Below, piece after piece: positions 30,228 to 39,491 of a DNA stretch of 45,873 bases. The translations under genes and the position numbers were made by a program. Every line of letters starts with the position of its first letter. Position 1 is the stretch's first letter. The DNA is taken from assembly GCA_028717645.1 (NCBI GenBank), contig JAQUNK010000009.1:1-45873 (forward strand), in the 5' to 3' direction. The notes beneath the pieces were generated by a model, which saw only the letters and a program-made list of their open reading frames with translations, was not told where the DNA came from and ran no database searches. Source of the stretch: Candidatus Omnitrophota bacterium. GTDB taxonomy: Bacteria > Omnitrophota > Gorgyraeia > Gygaellales > JAMWDD01.

Positions 30228-33200
30228 ATGAAACTGCAATTTAAACATCAGCAATATCAGACTGACGCCGCCTCAATGGTTGTCCGGTGTTTTATCGGGC
30301 AAAGCAAAGGGTTTAGGAAGGAGGTCGCGGGGAGGACAGGTTTTTTTGCTCACGAGATCTTCTCCAATAAAAAATTGGAAATTGCCGATAGCGATATCTT
30401 GAAGAATGTTCAAACCCTGCAAAAAGAACAGGGGTTAAAGGTCATTGATCGGTTGGACGGCCTGAATTTTACCGTTGAAATGGAGACCGGAACCGGAAAG
30501 ACCTATGTATATACCAAAACAATGTATGAGCTGAATAAGCATTATGGTTGGAACAAGTTTATTATCATGGTGCCATCAGTGGCTATCCGTGAAGGCGTGC
30601 ATAAATCACTTGAAATAACCGCGGAGCATTTTCAGGAAATATACGGTAAAAAGATCCGTTTTTCCATTTACAACACCCAGAACAAATCAAATCTTATCAA
30701 TATCAAGAGCTTTGCGGACACCTCGAATATTGAAGTGATCATTATGAATTATCAGGCATTTGCCACAACCAGTCAGGAGTCCAGAAAGATTTTCCAGAAG
30801 CTCGATACACTGCAATCTGAGAAACCGATCGATATCATAAAGAGAGCGCGTCCGATCTTGATCATTGATGAGCCTCAAAGATTTGGAGAGAAGGCGGAAA
30901 AGATCTTTTCCGACAGGGAATTTGACCAGTTGTTCACTTTGCGTTATTCCGCGACCCACAGACGAGATTTTAATAAAATCTACCGCCTTGACGCTATTGA
31001 TGCCTATAACCAGAAACTGGTTAAAAAGATTAGCGTGAAGGGTATTGAAGTGGTTGGTAACAGCGGAACCAACAGTTATTTGTTTTTGGATCGGATCCAG
31101 ATCAGCACTGATAAATATCCGGTTGCTTATGTGGAGCTTGAAGTAAAGCAGGCGAGTGGCATTCAGAAGAAAACCAGGCAGATCAAGGAAAAGGATGATT
31201 TGTATATTTTTTCCAATGAGCTTAAGCAATATAAAGGATTTGTTGTAAAAGAAATCAATGGATTGACCAATACAGTAGCGTTTACGAATGGCGTGAAATT
31301 ATCCGTCGGGCAGACCGCAGGGCATGTTGATGAAGAACATGTGCGACGCATTCAGATACGGGAGACAATAAAGTCGCATATTGAAAAAGAACGGATTATG
31401 TTCGCGAAGGGGATCAAGGTGTTGTCGCTGTTCTTTATTGATGAGGTGGTGAAATACCGTGATTACTCTAATCCTGATCAGAAGGGTGATTACGCGCAAG
31501 TCTTCGAAGAAGAATATAGGGAGGCCATAAGCCAGCTTAACCTTTTTGAAGAAGAATACAATAAATATCTTTTGGGGCATCGGGTTGAGGATATTCATAA
31601 AGGATATTTCTCGATCGATAAAAAAGGCCACTTTGTTGATTCTAAGGAGAAAAAGAGTGAAGGTGGGAGTGATGATGAGAGCGCTTATGACCTTATTATG
31701 AAGAATAAAGAGAAACTCTTGGATCTGAAGGAGCCGACGAGGTTCATATTTTCTCACTCGGCGCTTCGGGAAGGCTGGGATAATCCAAATATTTTTCAGA
31801 TATGCACTCTAAAGCACAGCCAGTCAATCATAAGTAAAAGGCAAGAGATCGGCCGGGGTTTAAGAATCTGCGTCAATTCCAATGGTGACAGGATGGACAC
31901 ATCAGTGCTTGAGGGGGAGTTTTTTGATGTGAATAAGTTAACCGTTGTGGCCAGTGAATCGTATGACTCTTTTGCGAGAGAATTGCAGATCGAGATCGTT
32001 GAGTCACTTTCTGAAAGGCCGGTTAAGCTGACCATCGATGTATTGAAAGACCTTGTTTTAAGCAATGATAAAGGGGAGAAATTTATTTTTGACAATCAGA
32101 CATCGATGGATCTTATTTTTGACCTTAAAACAAAAGGGTACGTAAACGAGGCTTACCAGATAACGGATACGCTGATTAAAGATATCTCGGATAAGAAATA
32201 TAAGGTACCGGAGAAGTTAAAAGGGTTTGAAACACAAGTTACTGACCTGTTGACCAAGATTTATACAACGGCCAATTTTAAAGCGGCGGAAAATGAAAAT
32301 GCGAATAATGTGGTCGTTGAGGTATTAACTCCCAACGAAAACTTTGCAAAGAAAGAGTTTCAGGATCTATGGAAGAAGATAAAAGTTAAAACAGTTTATG
32401 AAGTGGACTTCGATAGTGACGAGTTGATTAAAAAGAGCGTTGAGGCGATTGATAAGAATCTGACGGTTAAGAAGATTCTGGTGTATATTACTTCTGGTGA
32501 ACAAGAAGACAAAATGGATGAGACAAGCCTTAAATCAGGCGAGAGCATGAGGAAACAGCAGAATATCACGGAAAAAGCTGATTCACTTCTTGGTTCGTTG
32601 ACATATGATCTTGTTGCAGAAATTGCGAAAGAGACAAATCTTACAAGAAGGACTGTCGTCAAGATATTGCAGAGCCTGCGTGTTGACACTTTTCATAATT
32701 TCAGAGTGAATCCGGAAAGCTTTATCCATGGGGTTGTGCATCTGATCAATAATGAAAAGGCGGCAACCCTCATCAATAACATAGTCTATTCAAAGACAGA
32801 CCAGTCCTATGACGACAGTGTATTTACTATCAATAATTTTAAGGGATCTCTGGCCGACAACATTCTTAAAGTGAAGAAACATGTGCATGATTATGTTAAA
32901 ACTGATTCTAAGGTAGAAAGAGATTTCGCGAAAGCGCTTGAGACCGAAGATGTCTTGGTTTACGCCAAATTGCCACGTGGGCAAAATGGTTTTCAAATAC
33001 CGACACCGCTTGGTAATTATTCACCTGATTGGGCTATAGTTTTCGATGGGGATAAATATAAATATGTTTATTTCATCGCGGAAACAAAAGGAAGCATGGA
33101 AAGCCTTCAGTTGAAAGAGGTCGAACAGAAAAAGATCAGCTATGCTAGAAAGCACTTTGAGGCTTTAGGTCACGCGGATATTAAGTACGATATTATCGAT

Positions 33201-33236
33201 TCGTATCAGGCGCTCCGGGACAAGGTGATGAAATAG
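30228..33236 (+). CDS. res: Type III restriction-modification helicase-nuclease (Res)
   Basis: The 1002-residue protein has the type III Res layout. Walker A is METGTGKTYVYTKTMYEL (about 85), the DEAD-like box is ILIIDEPQRF (about 209), and the motor's second half includes FIFSHSALREGWDNPNIFQI and SIISKRQEIGRGLRICV. Near the C-terminus SPDWAIVFDG (Asp about 934) and FIAETKGSM (Glu about 948, Lys about 950) form a PD-x-ExK nuclease site. Length and motifs look intact, so it is probably active with Mod. It is followed after one base by a zinc-ribbon miniprotein. Confidence 0.93.
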   Translation: MKLQFKHQQYQTDAASMVVRCFIGQSKGFRKEVAGRTGFFAHEIFSNKKLEIADSDILKNVQTLQKEQGLKVIDRLDGLNFTVEMETGTGKTYVYTKTMYELNKHYGWNKFIIMVPSVAIREGVHKSLEITAEHFQEIYGKKIRFSIYNTQNKSNLINIKSFADTSNIEVIIMNYQAFATTSQESRKIFQKLDTLQSEKPIDIIKRARPILIIDEPQRFGEKAEKIFSDREFDQLFTLRYSATHRRDFNKIYRLDAIDAYNQKLVKKISVKGIEVVGNSGTNSYLFLDRIQISTDKYPVAYVELEVKQASGIQKKTRQIKEKDDLYIFSNELKQYKGFVVKEINGLTNTVAFTNGVKLSVGQTAGHVDEEHVRRIQIRETIKSHIEKERIMFAKGIKVLSLFFIDEVVKYRDYSNPDQKGDYAQVFEEEYREAISQLNLFEEEYNKYLLGHRVEDIHKGYFSIDKKGHFVDSKEKKSEGGSDDESAYDLIMKNKEKLLDLKEPTRFIFSHSALREGWDNPNIFQICTLKHSQSIISKRQEIGRGLRICVNSNGDRMDTSVLEGEFFDVNKLTVVASESYDSFARELQIEIVESLSERPVKLTIDVLKDLVLSNDKGEKFIFDNQTSMDLIFDLKTKGYVNEAYQITDTLIKDISDKKYKVPEKLKGFETQVTDLLTKIYTTANFKAAENENANNVVVEVLTPNENFAKKEFQDLWKKIKVKTVYEVDFDSDELIKKSVEAIDKNLTVKKILVYITSGEQEDKMDETSLKSGESMRKQQNITEKADSLLGSLTYDLVAEIAKETNLTRRTVVKILQSLRVDTFHNFRVNPESFIHGVVHLINNEKAATLINNIVYSKTDQSYDDSVFTINNFKGSLADNILKVKKHVHDYVKTDSKVERDFAKALETEDVLVYAKLPRGQNGFQIPTPLGNYSPDWAIVFDGDKYKYVYFIAETKGSMESLQLKEVEQKKISYARKHFEALGHADIKYDIIDSYQALRDKVMK

Positions 33237-33237
33237 G

Positions 33238-33399
33238 ATGGATGATCTATTTGATGAATTTATGGAATACGACTTTACGATGGGATCGGATGTCGTGAAA
33301 TGCCCGCATTGTGGGGCCGACGTGTCATGCAGTTTGTTTTTCGATAATGAAGTTGAATGTCCTAAGTGCGGGAAGAATTTTCGGAAGGATGAGAAATAA
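33238..33399 (+). CDS. Zinc-ribbon miniprotein between Res and TrlF-like genes
   Basis: The 53-residue product starts MDDLFDEFMEYDFTMGSDVV and then carries two zinc knuckles, CPHCG and CPKCG, 19 residues apart, a classic zinc ribbon. It fits exactly between the Res stop and the next start, and resembles CPXCG-type small proteins. It may be a subunit or adaptor of the defence system. Confidence 0.75.
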   Translation: MDDLFDEFMEYDFTMGSDVVKCPHCGADVSCSLFFDNEVECPKCGKNFRKDEK

Positions 33400-33401
33400 T
33401 T

Positions 33402-36377
33402 ATGAGCATGTATCCTAAGGGTTCAGAGTGGCGAAGATGGGATTTGCATGTTCACACACCCAAATCAATAATTCAAGGCTATGGCGGAGATAATAAAACA
33501 GTATGGGATGCGTTTATTCAGAAGATCGCATCTTTGCCTGCGGATATAAAGGTACTTGCAATTACCGATTATTTATTTTGCGATGGTTATGAGCACATCC
33601 TCACCCGCAAGGCTGAAATCCCGAATATTGAGCTAATCCTTCCTAATATCGAATTTCGTTTAAACACTTTTAGCGGAACAGAGAACAATTCCAAAAGGCA
33701 CAATTTTCATGTTTTCTTTGACCCAGTTGTTGGTGTTGATGATATTCGTGAACAATTTTTGAATTGTCTCGCCAGTGGTTACAAAATTCAAGACAACACT
33801 GAATGGCAACAGACGCCTACTCCGAGGTCTTTGGCTGAACTAGGAAAACAAATAAAGGCCGCGGCTCCTGCAGGGAATACCGTTCACAGTAAGTCGGATA
33901 TTGAAGTCGGTTTTGATAGTATCACTTATAAACGAGAGGATATTGTAAAGCTTCTTCAAAAGAATTGTTTTAAGGGCAAATACGTTACTGCGATTGGTTA
34001 TTCGGAGTGGGATCAAAGTAGATGGGATCAATCTGCCGCTGAAAAGCGCGATCTGATTAATTCCGCGAACTTTTGTCTTACATGTTTGGACGACCCAGCA
34101 AAAATTAACGAAAACAAAGAAGATCTTGTTCAAAATAAACTGAACAGCATTGTATTGCATTCTTCGGATGCGCATGAATTGACCAGAATCGGAAATTCAT
34201 TGCTTTGGGTTAAAGCCGATCCTACCTTTGCGGGCCTAAAACAAATTTTGAATGAACCGCTATCCAGAATATTCATAGGTGCAACCCCGCCCAATTATAA
34301 GCATGATTATAAAGTGATCACGAAGATTTCTATTCCGGAATCGAGCGGTTGGTTTGCGGATAACTTTGAAATAGAGTTGAATAGAGATCTGGTTACTATT
34401 ATTGGTGGTAGAGGATCCGGTAAGTCTGCATTGGCTGAAGCTATTGCGTATGGAGCAGGCAGTAAGGATGAGAGCGAAAATGCTTTTTTCAAGAAGTCGG
34501 CAAAACACAAGAATCCGATTACTGGTACAAAAATTCATCTTGAATGGGGTGATGCTTCGAAAACAGATTTCGAAGTTGGAAAATTGGAAGAAGATCGTGG
34601 TTTGGTTCAGTATTTGCCGCAGGGAGCTGTAGAAGAGTTATGTTCGCATAATAATAGTGATAAGTTGAGAAAGCAGATAGAGAACGTAATTTTTCAAGCG
34701 TTAGAAGAAACGGATAAAATGGGGGCTTCGAATTTTGATGAATTGCGTACTCGAATACTGGGTGATTTCCAATATGAGAAAGATCAAGTTGCCAGCACTA
34801 TCAAAAGGATCAATAGCAAGATCTATGATCTTACAAAGGTATTGAAAAGTCTCCCTGGAAAAAAGAACTCGCTAAACGAGAAGAAATCAGAATTAGAGAA
34901 ACTCATTAAAAGTTTGCCCGATCTCCAGTCGGAAGATAAGAAAGGGCAAGAGGAACTTTCAAAGCTTCTCGAATCAAAGAAATTGTTTGAATCAAAAATT
35001 ATTGAACTTCAATCTGTGATGGCGCAGATTTCTGAGATTGAAACGAAAACAAAGATATTTAAGGGTAGGGTAGCTGAATTTAAACAAGATATCGAGGGGC
35101 TATTAATTGGTGCTGGCATCTCTGAATTATCAGTTTTTGAAATTAAGATTAATGAGGCTCAAATTAAGCGAATCCTTGATAAGAAAAAAGCAGATATTGT
35201 GGCGGAAGTAACCATCTTAAAAGAGGGCAGTAAATCCGAGGTTGTTAAACTGCTTGGGGTGGTTGATTCTGATCTACCGTTTGATAACCTTCAGGCGTTA
35301 AATGAAGGGATTGATGATAAGCAAAGGGCCACTAGGGCTTTTGAGACAAGTAAGCTGAAGTATCAACAACAGAAGAAAACGGCCTTTGATTTGAATAACT
35401 CCATCAAGGTCTTAGACGCTGAGATTAACAAAATTAAAGTTGAATCTTTACCGGAGAAGGACAGGTTGCAAAAAGAACGGATTGATCTCTACGCATCGTA
35501 TTTTGAATTGCTCAAGAATGAGAAAACAAAAATGGCTGAGCTTTATGAGCCATTGCAATCGTCTTTGTTGTCCGGGACTGATACCGACAAGAAATTGATT
35601 TTTGAAGCGCAAATAGATTATAAATTGAATGGTCATATCAAGAGCGGATTAGACATTATCGATCGAACTCGGAAAGGAAACTTTCGTGAGTCGAACACCC
35701 TTAAAAAGATCCTCAACGAGATGTCTGAAGAACTTTTTAGAGGTGATTACGGGGAAAAAATAATTGATGCCCAGCTGACAAAAGTTTTAGAACGGTTTAC
35801 CAATCTCGAAGGTGAAAAGATATTGATAGAGGATCAGCTTAGGGAAAATTGCACGATTTTAGATTTTGATAACTGGTTGTTTGACCCGACATATTTTGAG
35901 ATTGTATCGTCATTGCAGTTTGATGGCACAGACCTTTACCTGTTGTCTCCGGGGCAGAAAGGCATCATACTTTTAATGCTTTATCTCGAGATTGACAAGG
36001 CTGATTACAGGCCGCTTATTGTCGATCAGCCAGAAGAGAATTTAGACAACCTATCTGTTTATAAGGATCTGATTGGGTATTTCAAAGAGAGGAAGCAGTA
36101 CCGGCAGATTATTATGGTTACTCATAACCCGAACCTTGTTGTGAATACCGATTCGGAGCAAATTATTGTTTCTAATTATCATGGGAAAAGAACACCTAGA
36201 TTGCAGTATTGCTCTGGTTCTCTCGAAAATCAAGCAATCGCAATCCCGGATGTTCCGGTTGAAGACTTCGAAGACGGTATCATAGAACAAGTGTGCAGTA
36301 TTCTTGAGGGCGGGGAGACCGCTTTTGAAAATCGTAAGAAGAAATATCAGATTTCGTTGAAAAGCCAGATTAAGTAG
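33402..36377 (+). CDS. TrlF-like protein: PHP domain plus SMC/ABC-type ATPase
   Basis: The 991-residue protein begins with a PHP-type metal-dependent phosphoesterase domain (RRWDLHVHTPKS, VLAITDYLF, with further His such as SSDAHEL near 250). An ABC/SMC-like ATPase follows: Walker A IIGGRGSGKSALAEAIA (about 335), long coiled coils (about 440-800), signature-like LLSPGQKGIILLMLYLE, and Walker B LIVDQPEENLDN. This is the layout of TrlF-family proteins, often found next to restriction systems and thought to be antiviral nucleases. It closes the six-gene defence operon. Confidence 0.85.
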   Translation: MSMYPKGSEWRRWDLHVHTPKSIIQGYGGDNKTVWDAFIQKIASLPADIKVLAITDYLFCDGYEHILTRKAEIPNIELILPNIEFRLNTFSGTENNSKRHNFHVFFDPVVGVDDIREQFLNCLASGYKIQDNTEWQQTPTPRSLAELGKQIKAAAPAGNTVHSKSDIEVGFDSITYKREDIVKLLQKNCFKGKYVTAIGYSEWDQSRWDQSAAEKRDLINSANFCLTCLDDPAKINENKEDLVQNKLNSIVLHSSDAHELTRIGNSLLWVKADPTFAGLKQILNEPLSRIFIGATPPNYKHDYKVITKISIPESSGWFADNFEIELNRDLVTIIGGRGSGKSALAEAIAYGAGSKDESENAFFKKSAKHKNPITGTKIHLEWGDASKTDFEVGKLEEDRGLVQYLPQGAVEELCSHNNSDKLRKQIENVIFQALEETDKMGASNFDELRTRILGDFQYEKDQVASTIKRINSKIYDLTKVLKSLPGKKNSLNEKKSELEKLIKSLPDLQSEDKKGQEELSKLLESKKLFESKIIELQSVMAQISEIETKTKIFKGRVAEFKQDIEGLLIGAGISELSVFEIKINEAQIKRILDKKKADIVAEVTILKEGSKSEVVKLLGVVDSDLPFDNLQALNEGIDDKQRATRAFETSKLKYQQQKKTAFDLNNSIKVLDAEINKIKVESLPEKDRLQKERIDLYASYFELLKNEKTKMAELYEPLQSSLLSGTDTDKKLIFEAQIDYKLNGHIKSGLDIIDRTRKGNFRESNTLKKILNEMSEELFRGDYGEKIIDAQLTKVLERFTNLEGEKILIEDQLRENCTILDFDNWLFDPTYFEIVSSLQFDGTDLYLLSPGQKGIILLMLYLEIDKADYRPLIVDQPEENLDNLSVYKDLIGYFKERKQYRQIIMVTHNPNLVVNTDSEQIIVSNYHGKRTPRLQYCSGSLENQAIAIPDVPVEDFEDGIIEQVCSILEGGETAFENRKKKYQISLKSQIK

Positions 36378-36391
36378 ATGGAGATATCGTT

Positions 36392-36768
36392 ATGAGAAAA
36401 TGCGCAATTCTTCTTTTTGTTTTTTTAATAAGTGTTTCGCCGTGTATGGCCGGGCAATAGTTCGATGGGGCTAATGCAAAATTTACTTTTAACATCCATT
36501 CATTGTTAAAGAGTTCTCGAATTGGTTGTCGGATAACCGGCCACTCATGATTACGACGATTGATGTCGCGGCCGCGTTCGACACGAATAAATATCTGGAT
36601 AGTAAGCTTGAGAAGCGCGACAACTGGTGGTTTGCGGAGTCGAAAGAAATAGATGGAGACGGCTCTATCAATCGTTTGGCTATCATTGGATCGGACGGTT
36701 GACCGTTGGTGCAAGTACCGCGTGATGATTCTGGGGATAATAAAACGGGTAAATGGCTATACTGCTGA
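36392..36768 (+). pseudogene. Broken gene for a small secreted protein
   Basis: An ATG at 36392 starts a clear signal peptide (MRKCAILLFVFLISVSPCMAG) that meets a TAG at 36458 after 22 codons. The same frame continues FDGANAKFTFNIHSLLK, then a frameshift near 36512 leads into a coherent frame: EFSNWLSDNRPLMITTIDVA, TNKYLDSKLEKRDNWWFAES, DGDGSINRLAIIGSDG. An internal TGA at 36700 follows, then PLVQVPRDDSGDNKTGKWLYC and a final stop at 36768. Three lesions in one reading path point to a decayed gene. Function is unknown. Confidence 0.7.
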
Positions 36769-36864
36769 GAGTTAGGAAAAAATATAAGAAAAATCTGGTT
36801 CCGAAAGAATAAGCAAAGAAAAGTATTTTAAAGTAAGATTACAACCCTATATCTGGATGGAATA

Positions 36865-37377
36865 ATGACTATTAGAGAAAAAGTTATTGAGATAGTGACA
36901 TACATAATTGTCCCTACTGCTATGTTTGTTATATCTCCTGCGTTGGGCAAATATCTTGATCACCTAGTCTTAAAAACCGATTATCTATTTGTACAAAATA
37001 TAATCCTGATGTCAGTTGGTATTTTAGTATCATTAATGGGCGTATCGTTAATATTGTGGACAATATTCCTGTTTAAAAGATACGGGAAAGGAACTCCCAA
37101 TCCGACGATTCCCCCAAAGGAATTAGTAATCAGGGGTCCGTATAAAATTGTAAGAAATCCGATGGTTTTGGGCGGCGCAATGATATTGTTTGGAGAAGTA
37201 GTTGTATATTATTCTTTGTTCTTGCTTCTCATATCCATACTTTATGTAATAATTACCTATTTTAATGCTATGTTTGTTGAAGAGCCGGAATTAAAAAAGA
37301 GATTTGGGCAACCTTATGAACAATACCTAAAGGAAGTGCCGCGATTTCTCCCAAATATATTTAGAAATCCGAAATAA
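36865..37377 (+). CDS. Isoprenylcysteine carboxyl methyltransferase-like membrane protein
   Basis: The 170-residue protein has four or five membrane spans and the ICMT/PEMT-type SAM-binding signature: LVIRGPYKIVRNPMVLGGAMIL, and near the end EEPELKKRFGQPYEQYLKEVPRFLP. Bacterial members methylate isoprenoid or lipid substrates, with the substrate usually unknown. No close operon partner is evident; the next gene lies 30 bases downstream with its own strong ribosome site. Confidence 0.85.
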   Translation: MTIREKVIEIVTYIIVPTAMFVISPALGKYLDHLVLKTDYLFVQNIILMSVGILVSLMGVSLILWTIFLFKRYGKGTPNPTIPPKELVIRGPYKIVRNPMVLGGAMILFGEVVVYYSLFLLLISILYVIITYFNAMFVEEPELKKRFGQPYEQYLKEVPRFLPNIFRNPK

Positions 37378-37407
37378 TCGTTAGGGAATAATTAGAGGAG
37401 GGTATAT

Positions 37408-38034
37408 ATGAATAACTTGGAAAAATCAGGATTAGAAATCGTTGCTAAATTAATGGCAGTATCTGCCAGAACAGCTCCAAAGTCCGGTGGTATTGACCAT
37501 GTACAAATAATGATTGCAGATTCCAAAGAGCAAAAATCTATCGCCAATATAATGTGCAAAATTGGGGAAGAAATTTGCAATAAACTACCAAATAACAAGC
37601 TTGGAAATGCTATACGACAGGATTGGGAAAGTGATGCAAAGACTATAGCGGCATCCGGTCTTTTGATGTTAATAGGAGTTGAAGGCAGAAAAATAATTGG
37701 ACTGAATTGTGGAGGATGCGGATTTTCTACCTGTTCAGAAATGTTAAAACATCCCCAGGTTTCTATAGTAGAAAATAGCTTCCCCGGCCCTTATTGTATT
37801 TTTAAAGTAATGGATCTTAGCATTGCAACTACATCAGCGGTTAAGACCGCTATGGAACATAATGTTGATAACCGTATGATGTATAAGGCAGGAGTCGCGG
37901 CGTTAAAATTAGGTATTTTAAATCCATGTGATTTAATAATTGGCATACCATTGTCGGCAACAGGAAAGAATATTTATTTTGACAGAGCAGATAAGATTGA
38001 TGCCTGGAAAATAGTCAAATCGAATAATGTCTAA
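37408..38034 (+). CDS. DUF2148 ferredoxin-domain protein
   Basis: TTAGAGGAGGGTATAT precedes the ATG. The 208-residue protein shows VSARTAPKSGGIDHVQIMI near the N-terminus and GLNCGGCGFSTCSEML in the middle, the Cys pattern of DUF2148 proteins, which may bind an iron-sulfur cluster. KAGVAALKLGILNPCDLIIGIPLSATGKNIYFDR resembles nitroreductase-related folds. The role is unknown; a redox protein is likely. Confidence 0.85.
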   Translation: MNNLEKSGLEIVAKLMAVSARTAPKSGGIDHVQIMIADSKEQKSIANIMCKIGEEICNKLPNNKLGNAIRQDWESDAKTIAASGLLMLIGVEGRKIIGLNCGGCGFSTCSEMLKHPQVSIVENSFPGPYCIFKVMDLSIATTSAVKTAMEHNVDNRMMYKAGVAALKLGILNPCDLIIGIPLSATGKNIYFDRADKIDAWKIVKSNNV

Positions 38035-38121
38035 GACTTATCTTTTTTAATTCCCTAACCAATGTTTGTTAGAGGATTTTTTATGGACGTTATGACGCCG
38101 AAAGAGTTAAGGAGATAGGGT

Positions 38122-38430
38122 ATGGATATCAGCAAAAAAACATATCAAACGAAGAATGGTTTAGTTGAAGGGGTGCAGATTAAGTGGTCAAACTTTAGTA
38201 TTCTCCTGGTAGCTGGTAAAAAGGCATTTTTAACGTGTGGCGTTTTTGACCTGGATGCTATTGATACTTTCGGAGGAGCGGCTGCCATAGTAGAGAGCAC
38301 GCCGGATAATCCTATCGGCAATTTAGAACGATTCCCAAACAGAAAAATCACCAAAGTCAATTCAAAAGCAAAAGCTTTAGGTATCGTCGTAGGAATGGAT
38401 GTTAAGGATGCCTTTGAGATGATAGTATGA
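38122..38430 (+). CDS. DUF1805 (YunC-like) protein
   Basis: This 102-residue protein reads VEGVQIKWSNFSILLVAGKKAFLTCGVFDLDAIDTFGGAAAIV, the core of the YunC/DUF1805 family, plus a C-terminal GMDVKDAFEMI. TTAAGGAGATAGG precedes the start. The function is not established. It follows the DUF2148 gene after about 90 bases. Confidence 0.75.
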   Translation: MDISKKTYQTKNGLVEGVQIKWSNFSILLVAGKKAFLTCGVFDLDAIDTFGGAAAIVESTPDNPIGNLERFPNRKITKVNSKAKALGIVVGMDVKDAFEMIV

Positions 38431-38462
38431 AAAAAGTATTTATAAAGTGAGGAGTAAATAAG

Positions 38463-39224
38463 ATGAAGCAATGGTATGAATCATTATTTGAAAATTATGC
38501 CCAGAAATATGATCAAGAATGTTATGTTCATGGGACTTCAGGCGAGTGTGATTTTATTGAACAGGAGATAAACCGTGATAGGTCAATAAAGATTCTAGAT
38601 ATCGGATGCGGGACAGGCAGGCATTCGATTGAACTTACGAAAAGGGGATACAACGTTACCGGCGTTGACCTTTCCGAGAATCAGATAAAAAGGGCAAGGG
38701 AAAAGGCACAAGAGGCAGGGGTGACCATCGATTTCCAAATACAAGATGCGCGCAATCTCTCTTTTGACGGCGAATTTGATCTGGCGATTATGTTGTGTGA
38801 AGGCGGATTCTCTCTTATGGAAACAGATGAGATGAATTTTGAGATACTCAAGAACGCCACAAAAGCGCTTAAAAGTAAAGGCAAGCTCATTTTCACCACA
38901 TTAAACGGATTGTTTCCGCTGTTTCATTCGGTCAGTGAATTCTATAAGTCGGCCGAGAAAGAAGGCCAGTCCCAGTGTAAGGAGTGCTCCTTTGATCTCG
39001 AGACTTTCCGTGATCATAACACCGCTGTTTTTGAGGACGATTCCGGCAATAAAAGGGAGCTTAAGTGCAACGAGCGTTATTACGTGCCCAGCGAGATAAC
39101 GTGGCTTTTAAAGACGCTGGGATATAAAAGAATAGACATTTTTGGCGCAAAGCTTGGGGCATACTCAAGAAACGACAAACTGACCACTGACGATTTCGAA
39201 ATGCTCGTTGTCGCGGAAAAATGA
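38463..39224 (+). CDS. Class I SAM-dependent methyltransferase
   Basis: The 253-residue product has motif I ILDIGCGTGRHSIELTKRGYNVTGVDLSENQIKRARE (about 42-78), FQIQDARNLSFDGEFDLAIMLCEGGFSLM and a later FTTLNG segment, a small-molecule-type methyltransferase pattern. GTGAGGAGTAAATAAG precedes the ATG. Four Cys in the second half (QCKEC, LKCNER) are present but not clearly a metal site. The substrate cannot be read from the sequence. Confidence 0.88.
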   Translation: MKQWYESLFENYAQKYDQECYVHGTSGECDFIEQEINRDRSIKILDIGCGTGRHSIELTKRGYNVTGVDLSENQIKRAREKAQEAGVTIDFQIQDARNLSFDGEFDLAIMLCEGGFSLMETDEMNFEILKNATKALKSKGKLIFTTLNGLFPLFHSVSEFYKSAEKEGQSQCKECSFDLETFRDHNTAVFEDDSGNKRELKCNERYYVPSEITWLLKTLGYKRIDIFGAKLGAYSRNDKLTTDDFEMLVVAEK

Positions 39225-39234
39225 AAGAAGATAA

Positions 39235-39420
39235 GAAAAAAATATTCATCCGGACTCTGGGCTGGCAAATGGGGTATATGTCCTTGAGACTGGATCCAGC
39301 GGTGGAGGATCGGGCTTCTTTATGGATTTGATGTTTGTGAAATTCTCGGAAGGAGAAATCTTCTGGGAGGATAAGAACAATTCGGGGGACAGTTATCGCA
39401 ATTATCATTTTACAAAGTAA
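39235..39420 (+). pseudogene. Fragment of a protein-coding gene
   Basis: This frame lacks a start but reads coherently for 61 codons: SGLANGVYVLETGSSGGGSG, then FFMDLMFVKFSEGEIFWED and SYRNYHFTK before a stop. It follows directly on the methyltransferase gene and runs into a palindromic repeat, so it looks like a gene tail left after rearrangement. The parent protein is not recognised. Confidence 0.45.
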
Positions 39421-39451
39421 AAAGTAATTACAGTAGCTGTCCCCCGAATTG
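39378..39451. repeat. Palindromic REP/MITE-like element
   Basis: CAATTCGGGGGACAG (39378-39392) and its exact inverse (39437-39451) enclose further complementary parts (TTTTAC/GTAAAA at the centre), giving an imperfect palindrome of 74 bases. Ends of the type ATTCGGGGACA are typical of repeats moved by REP-associated tyrosine transposases. No transposase gene is in the window. Confidence 0.75.
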
Positions 39452-39491
39452 CTTAAATTTTAAGGACAGGCAGGATATTGTCAAGTTAAAA

